This document shows, in pieces, positions 6,709-10,009 of a DNA stretch of 10,009 bases. Under the pieces are notes generated by a model, which saw only the letters and a list, made by a program, of their open reading frames with translations, made no database searches and was not told the DNA's origin. Position numbers and translations under genes: made by a program. Position 1 is the stretch's first letter; every line of letters starts with the position of its first letter. The stretch is taken from assembly GCA_016840825.1 (NCBI GenBank), contig JAEORN010000261.1:1-10009 (forward strand). The letters run 5' to 3'. The DNA is from Candidatus Thorarchaeota archaeon. GTDB taxonomy: Archaea > Asgardarchaeota > Thorarchaeia > Thorarchaeales > Thorarchaeaceae.

Positions 6709-7197
6709 CTATTTCCGGAAGTACATACGTTTCTTACAAGCTAGAGGCCCTGTGTGTTCAATATCTACTCCAACTTTTTCACCTAATATCTCATCAAGCA
6801 TTCCACAGAGAATTCCATTCGAGAGGTGGCAGAGGGGGCCATCTTGTTTCAGGTTCTTATCGGTGACAGCAGCTCTAACAGGGCACTCTCGTACCATTAT
6901 TCTAAATGATGTCTGACCGAGATTGTCCTCAAAAAAGATCGTATTTGTTTCAGGTTTTCTATACAGCTCGACATCCCAGACTCCCTCATAGGCTTGATTA
7001 ACAATTTCGATTGCTGTTGCTAGCGTGTTTGTCTTCTGGATGCTCTCTCCAAGAACTCGCCCTTCTCTCACTCCATGATTAAAGATGACTCCCCTTGATG
7101 CAGTACCAAGAAGATCTTCTATTCCATTATTGATGGAGGTAAGAAGAGTAAGATATGTGTCAACTCGTCTATCATTAGAGCGATTAAAATCGGTCAT
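6709..7197 (-). CDS. V4R-like small-molecule/metal-binding domain protein
   Basis: From the ATG at 7197 this is a 162-residue cytoplasmic protein. Its C-terminal half resembles the V4R (4-vinyl reductase) domain of archaeal hydrocarbon-binding proteins: RECPVRAAV, then GPLCHLSNGILCGML, then VDIEHTGPLACKKRMYF, giving cysteines at residues 105, 123, 131 and 154 spaced as in that family, where they are linked to metal or small-ligand binding. The N-terminal half (VDTYLTLLTSINNGIEDLLG and ESIQKTNTLATAIEIVNQAY) is probably helical and I do not assign it. The frame is open further upstream to a TTG at 7248 and an ATG at 7209, but a TATA element centred 27 nt before the 7197 ATG indicates a leaderless mRNA starting there. 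It is divergent from the 2-oxoacid oxidoreductase operon, which would suit a local sensor or regulator, but no DNA-binding motif is visible. The family assignment is by pattern recognition and moderately sure. Confidence 0.72.
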   Translation of the reverse strand: MTDFNRSNDRRVDTYLTLLTSINNGIEDLLGTASRGVIFNHGVREGRVLGESIQKTNTLATAIEIVNQAYEGVWDVELYRKPETNTIFFEDNLGQTSFRIMVRECPVRAAVTDKNLKQDGPLCHLSNGILCGMLDEILGEKVGVDIEHTGPLACKKRMYFRK

Positions 7198-7220
7198 TAG
7201 AAATTTCATTTTGAAAAGGT

Positions 7221-7231
7221 AATATAACTTT
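7221..7231 (-). promoter_or_regulatory. TATA box (with BRE-like flank) of the V4R-like gene
   Basis: The minus strand reads AAAG then TTATATT (complement of 7221-7227), with its centre 27 nt before the ATG at 7197. This is the standard archaeal distance from TATA box to transcription start, so the mRNA is probably leaderless. The purine-rich AAAG just upstream fits a TFB-recognition element. Confidence 0.55.
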
Positions 7232-7406
7232 ACGGGGTGGAAATTCAAAAAATAGTTGGATATTCACATGATTCACAAGTTTGGATAAAAAATCCTTTGC
7301 TAACCATGATTCTCCTTATTGTATTCCTTCCATTCAGTAAAGCACATATGTATGATGACACGTCTTGAGATTAATCAAGCCCCTCGTTGAGTGGAGGACC
7401 AATTCA
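7232..7406. other. Divergent intergenic region before the oxidoreductase operon
   Basis: No gene is visible here. It contains a short inverted repeat GGAT-AAAAA-ATCC (7283-7295) and, on the plus strand, an ATATGTAT (7346-7353) that could act as a weak TATA element giving a leader of roughly 30 nt for the downstream operon. A GGAGG Shine-Dalgarno site (7393-7397) lies 9 nt before the ATG at 7407. The in-frame TTG at 7365 has no such site and would add a tail not expected in the family. Confidence 0.45.
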
Positions 7407-9122
7407 ATGGATATTACCTTGCAAATTGGAGGAGAAGCAGGCCAAGGTATCGCTACCGTTGGTGACTTGCTGGCTCAAGTTTTTGTTAAAGCTGGATTTT
7501 ATACTTTCATAATTAATGATGCAGAATCTAGAATACGGGGTGGATATAATTTCACACAGATTCGGGTATCAGATAAACCAATTTATGCTCCCGTTGATGA
7601 CCTGGATGTGATTGTTGCGTTCTCGAACGATGCCATCGTTCGGCCTCGAAATAAGCTTGTCGAAGGCGGAGTCATAGTTTTCGATGATAGTGTGGAATTT
7701 CTCAATCATGAAACATGTCATTATGCCGCGCCTCTTCAGAAGACAGCTAAGGAAATAGGTGGGAACGTGCGTATGACAAATGTTGCCGCCCTTGGTGCAA
7801 TTCTGGCCATACTGAAATTTCCGATAGAACTTGCTGAGGAAACTCTTGCTGCAATATTCAAGAAGAAAGGAGAGAAAGTCATCTCGAGTAATGTAGCAGT
7901 TGCTAGAGCAATGTATGACCGTACATTGGAGGAATATCCTGGCCCGTGTAGTCAGAATCTAAGTACAATCCAGAAAGGTCCAGGAGTTCACAAGATGCTT
8001 ATGACTGGAAATAGGGCAATGGCATTCGGAGCAATGGCTGCCAACCTGAAATGGATATCGTCGTATCCTATGAGTCCCTCAACAGCCCTCTTCCAAGATG
8101 TCATTTCTTATAGTAAAGACCTAAACATCGGAGCAATTCAAACAGAAGATGAACTTGCATCGTTAAATATGGCATTAGGAGCATCATATGCTGGAGCACG
8201 ATCAATGGTTACAACATCCGGGGGTGGGTTTTCCCTTATGGTTGAAGCACTAGGCCTAGCAGCGATGGCAGAAATTCCCGTCGTCATCTACAATGCTCAG
8301 AGAGCTGGTCCAAGTACTGGATTACCAACAAGAACTGAACAAGCTGATTTCTTGTTCATGGCTTTTGCCAGTCAAGGTGAATTTCCCAGAATAATGCTGG
8401 CTCCCAAAGATGCTCTTGAAGGATTTGATGTAGCAGTTAGAGCATTCGATTTAACAGAGAAATTCCAGGTTCCTGTAATGATTCTAGGTGACCAACATCT
8501 TGCAGACTCGACCTGGAGTACACCTCCTTTTGACATTACGAAAATAAAAATAGATAGAGGTTCTCTCGCGAAGAAAGGAGCATCTGATTACAAACGATAT
8601 GCGTTGACTGAGGATGGTGTTTCACCTCGTGCTTTTCCGGGAGATCCAGAAAAGATAGTAGTATCATCCGGAAATGTTCACTTTGAAGATGGTCACATCA
8701 CAGAAGATCCTGTTATACGAAATGCAATGGTGAAGAAATTTCTGAAGAAAATTCCCGACATCTTGGATGCGCTAGAGCCCCCCAAAATTTACGGTCCTGA
8801 AACTGCAGATATAACGATTCTAACTTGGGGTTCTACATGGGGCGCAGCATATGAAGCAGTTGAGATACTTCAGGAAAAGGGAGTATCGATTAATCAGCTT
8901 CATTTCTGTGACATTTATCCATTACGAACTGATTTGATAATTTCGGTATTCAAACAAGCGAAACAGGTGATTGCTGTGGAGCAAAATGCAACATCTCAAC
9001 TTGCAAAACTTATCCGAATGGAAACAGGCTTTGATGTTCATCATCATGTGAATAAATACGATGGGAGACCTATGACTCCTAGCTGGATTATCCAGCAATT
9101 GAAGGAGGTTGGTGCATTATGA
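7407..9122 (+). CDS. korA: 2-oxoacid:ferredoxin oxidoreductase, fused gamma-alpha subunit
   Basis: This 571-residue cytoplasmic subunit works with the beta subunit encoded next to oxidise a 2-oxoacid with CoA to acyl-CoA and CO2, reducing ferredoxin. The N-terminal gamma domain (about 1-185) has IGGEAGQGI (7-15) and SRIRGGYNF (41-49), typical of CoA-handling gamma domains. The alpha part starts near 196: GNRAMAFGAMAA (201-212), YPMSPST (220-226; the family motif is YPITPST), TSGGGFSLMVEALGLA (270-285), and GPSTGLPTRTEQAD (301-314), which is characteristic of the 2-oxoglutarate/2-oxoacid class. VEQN (524-527) marks the C-terminal domain. The fused gamma-alpha form is that of two-subunit KorAB and Sulfolobus-type enzymes; no separate delta ferredoxin subunit is present. 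The ATG at 7407 has GGAGG at 9 nt. The stop overlaps the beta start as ATGA, so translation is probably coupled. Substrate (2-oxoglutarate versus broad 2-oxoacids) cannot be fixed from sequence, so the symbol is provisional. Confidence 0.93.
   Translation: MDITLQIGGEAGQGIATVGDLLAQVFVKAGFYTFIINDAESRIRGGYNFTQIRVSDKPIYAPVDDLDVIVAFSNDAIVRPRNKLVEGGVIVFDDSVEFLNHETCHYAAPLQKTAKEIGGNVRMTNVAALGAILAILKFPIELAEETLAAIFKKKGEKVISSNVAVARAMYDRTLEEYPGPCSQNLSTIQKGPGVHKMLMTGNRAMAFGAMAANLKWISSYPMSPSTALFQDVISYSKDLNIGAIQTEDELASLNMALGASYAGARSMVTTSGGGFSLMVEALGLAAMAEIPVVIYNAQRAGPSTGLPTRTEQADFLFMAFASQGEFPRIMLAPKDALEGFDVAVRAFDLTEKFQVPVMILGDQHLADSTWSTPPFDITKIKIDRGSLAKKGASDYKRYALTEDGVSPRAFPGDPEKIVVSSGNVHFEDGHITEDPVIRNAMVKKFLKKIPDILDALEPPKIYGPETADITILTWGSTWGAAYEAVEILQEKGVSINQLHFCDIYPLRTDLIISVFKQAKQVIAVEQNATSQLAKLIRMETGFDVHHHVNKYDGRPMTPSWIIQQLKEVGAL
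9103..9114 (+). promoter_or_regulatory. Shine-Dalgarno site of the beta subunit gene
   Basis: AGGAGG (9103-9108) lies 10 nt, and a GGTG (9111-9114) 4 nt, before the ATG at 9119. The site is inside the end of the alpha gene, supporting coupled but independently strong initiation of the beta subunit. Confidence 0.6.
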
Positions 9123-9985
9123 TAACATCAGAACAACTCGAAGGAGTACAAAAAATCACTTGGTGCACCGGCTGCGGTAATTTCGGAATTCTTGCAGCAC
9201 TTAAGAAAGCGGTTATTGAACTAGGTGAGCCTCAACACAATATTGCAATGGTATCAGGAATTGGATGCAATAGCAAGATACCGCATTATATCAATCTCAA
9301 TGGATTCCATACACTACATGGCCGGTCAATTCCTATTGCCACTGGAGTTCACGCAGCAAATAAGGATCTTACCACAATTGTACATGTGGGAGATGGTGAT
9401 ACATTAGGTGAAGGTCTAGGACATCTGCTTCATGCAGCAAGAAGGAATGTCAACATTGCAGTGTTTATCCATAACAATGGAGTAAATGGTCTGACTAAAG
9501 GTCAGTTCTCACCATCAGCTCCTCGAGGTTATGTTTCAAATACTTCTCCTCCACCTCCTGGAGCGCCTATGGATCCCGTTAATCCGGTTGGACTTGCAAT
9601 AACCGGTGGGGCAACATTTGTTGCTCGTGGATTCTCAGGTGATCAAAAGATGCTTGTTGAGATTATGGTTAAAGCGATGAAGCATAAGGGATTCGCAGTT
9701 GTGGACATCCTTCAACCATGCCAGACTTGGAATCGACAACTTACTTGGTCTTATTATAACGAAAAGACGTACTCACTTCAGGACATCGATCATGACACTA
9801 AGGACCGATGGATAGCTATTGAGAAAGCGTTTGAAAATGGAGATAAGATTCCCATTGGTATCTTTTACGATGTTGAAAAACCTGATTTAATATCTGGCTT
9901 ATCTATTCCTTCTGATATGCCTTTAAAGGATCATACCACAGACCTAAAGAAGATACAGGAGATACTTGATGGAATGTTGCTATAA
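9119..9985 (+). CDS. korB: 2-oxoacid:ferredoxin oxidoreductase, beta subunit
   Basis: This 288-residue subunit carries the thiamine diphosphate site and the single [4Fe-4S] cluster of the two-subunit enzyme. The likely cluster ligands are Cys16 and Cys19 (WCTGCGNFG), Cys50 (SGIGCNSKI) and Cys201 (QPCQTWN). The thiamine diphosphate motif runs from GDGD (91-94) to HNN (118-120), followed by NGLTKGQFSPSAPRG (123-137), a signature of the KorB class. Two mild departures are visible: the segment after GDGD reads TLGEGLGHLLHAARRN where the family usually has an IGGNH-type stretch, and the loop at 138-153 is proline-rich (SPPPPGAPMDP) where KorB proteins usually have a Lys/Thr-rich stretch. Neither removes a catalytic residue. 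The length is normal. It overlaps the fused gamma-alpha gene by 4 nt and has its own AGGAGG site, so the two form an operon. It differs from pyruvate:ferredoxin oxidoreductase beta subunits of the four-subunit type, which is the main alternative. Confidence 0.94.
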   Translation: MITSEQLEGVQKITWCTGCGNFGILAALKKAVIELGEPQHNIAMVSGIGCNSKIPHYINLNGFHTLHGRSIPIATGVHAANKDLTTIVHVGDGDTLGEGLGHLLHAARRNVNIAVFIHNNGVNGLTKGQFSPSAPRGYVSNTSPPPPGAPMDPVNPVGLAITGGATFVARGFSGDQKMLVEIMVKAMKHKGFAVVDILQPCQTWNRQLTWSYYNEKTYSLQDIDHDTKDRWIAIEKAFENGDKIPIGIFYDVEKPDLISGLSIPSDMPLKDHTTDLKKIQEILDGMLL

Positions 9986-10009
9986 GAGGTAATGGATTGC
10001 ATCTCAACA

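Noticed and set aside
7283..7295. GGAT-AAAAA-ATCC inverted repeat in the divergent region as an operator
   Set aside because: A 4-bp arm with an A-run spacer is easily due to chance and is not close to either predicted TATA box.
7365..7406. TTG start extending the gamma-alpha subunit by 14 residues
   Set aside because: No ribosome-binding site is present, and the ATG at 7407 has GGAGG at 9 nt and starts right before the conserved gamma domain.
9992..10009. ATG GAT TGC ATC TCA ACA at the right edge as the start of a third operon gene
   Set aside because: Only six codons are visible and the GAGGT upstream is 1 nt from the ATG, too close for a normal ribosome-binding site.

Overview
The window looks like a chromosomal segment of an archaeon. 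The evidence is a group II chaperonin (thermosome) subunit with a C-terminal Gly/Met tail, a two-subunit ferredoxin-dependent 2-oxoacid oxidoreductase, an archaeal TATA element placed for a leaderless transcript, and archaeal-type Shine-Dalgarno sites (GGAGG, GGTG). Base composition is moderately AT-rich. A secreted, membrane-anchored protein with prenyltransferase-like alpha/alpha-toroid repeats and a large orphan protein would suit an Asgard-type archaeon, but that placement is a guess from gene content and nothing in the window proves it.

Layout. The first ~7.2 kb is read on the minus strand. In transcription order it holds: a V4R-like small cysteine-containing protein (7197 to 6709); a 151-bp gap carrying repeats, a palindrome and a TATA-like box; the thermosome subunit (6557 to 4899); a stem-loop plus T-run that looks like a terminator; a BioD-like P-loop protein (4843 to 3974); a thioredoxin-reductase-like flavoprotein (start best placed at 3917, end 2961); a 113-bp gap with an inverted repeat; a secreted toroid protein (2847 to 1624); a hairpin; and a large unrecognised protein that starts at 1547 and runs off the left edge without a stop. 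From 7407 rightwards the plus strand holds korA-type (fused gamma-alpha) and korB-type (beta) subunits of a 2-oxoacid:ferredoxin oxidoreductase, overlapping by ATGA, divergent from the V4R gene across about 200 bp.

How the genes fit together. The oxidoreductase pair is a complete alpha-beta enzyme coupling CoA-dependent oxidative decarboxylation of 2-oxoacids to ferredoxin reduction. The thermosome is a housekeeping and stress chaperonin whose upstream region carries a pair of near-identical 20-bp direct repeats, one of them nested in a perfect palindrome: the best regulatory candidate in the window. The P-loop protein and the reductase are packed head to tail and probably co-expressed. The secreted toroid protein and the left-edge protein are the least understood genes. 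I found no RNA genes, CRISPR arrays, insertion sequences or transfer signatures, and no clearly new multi-gene system.
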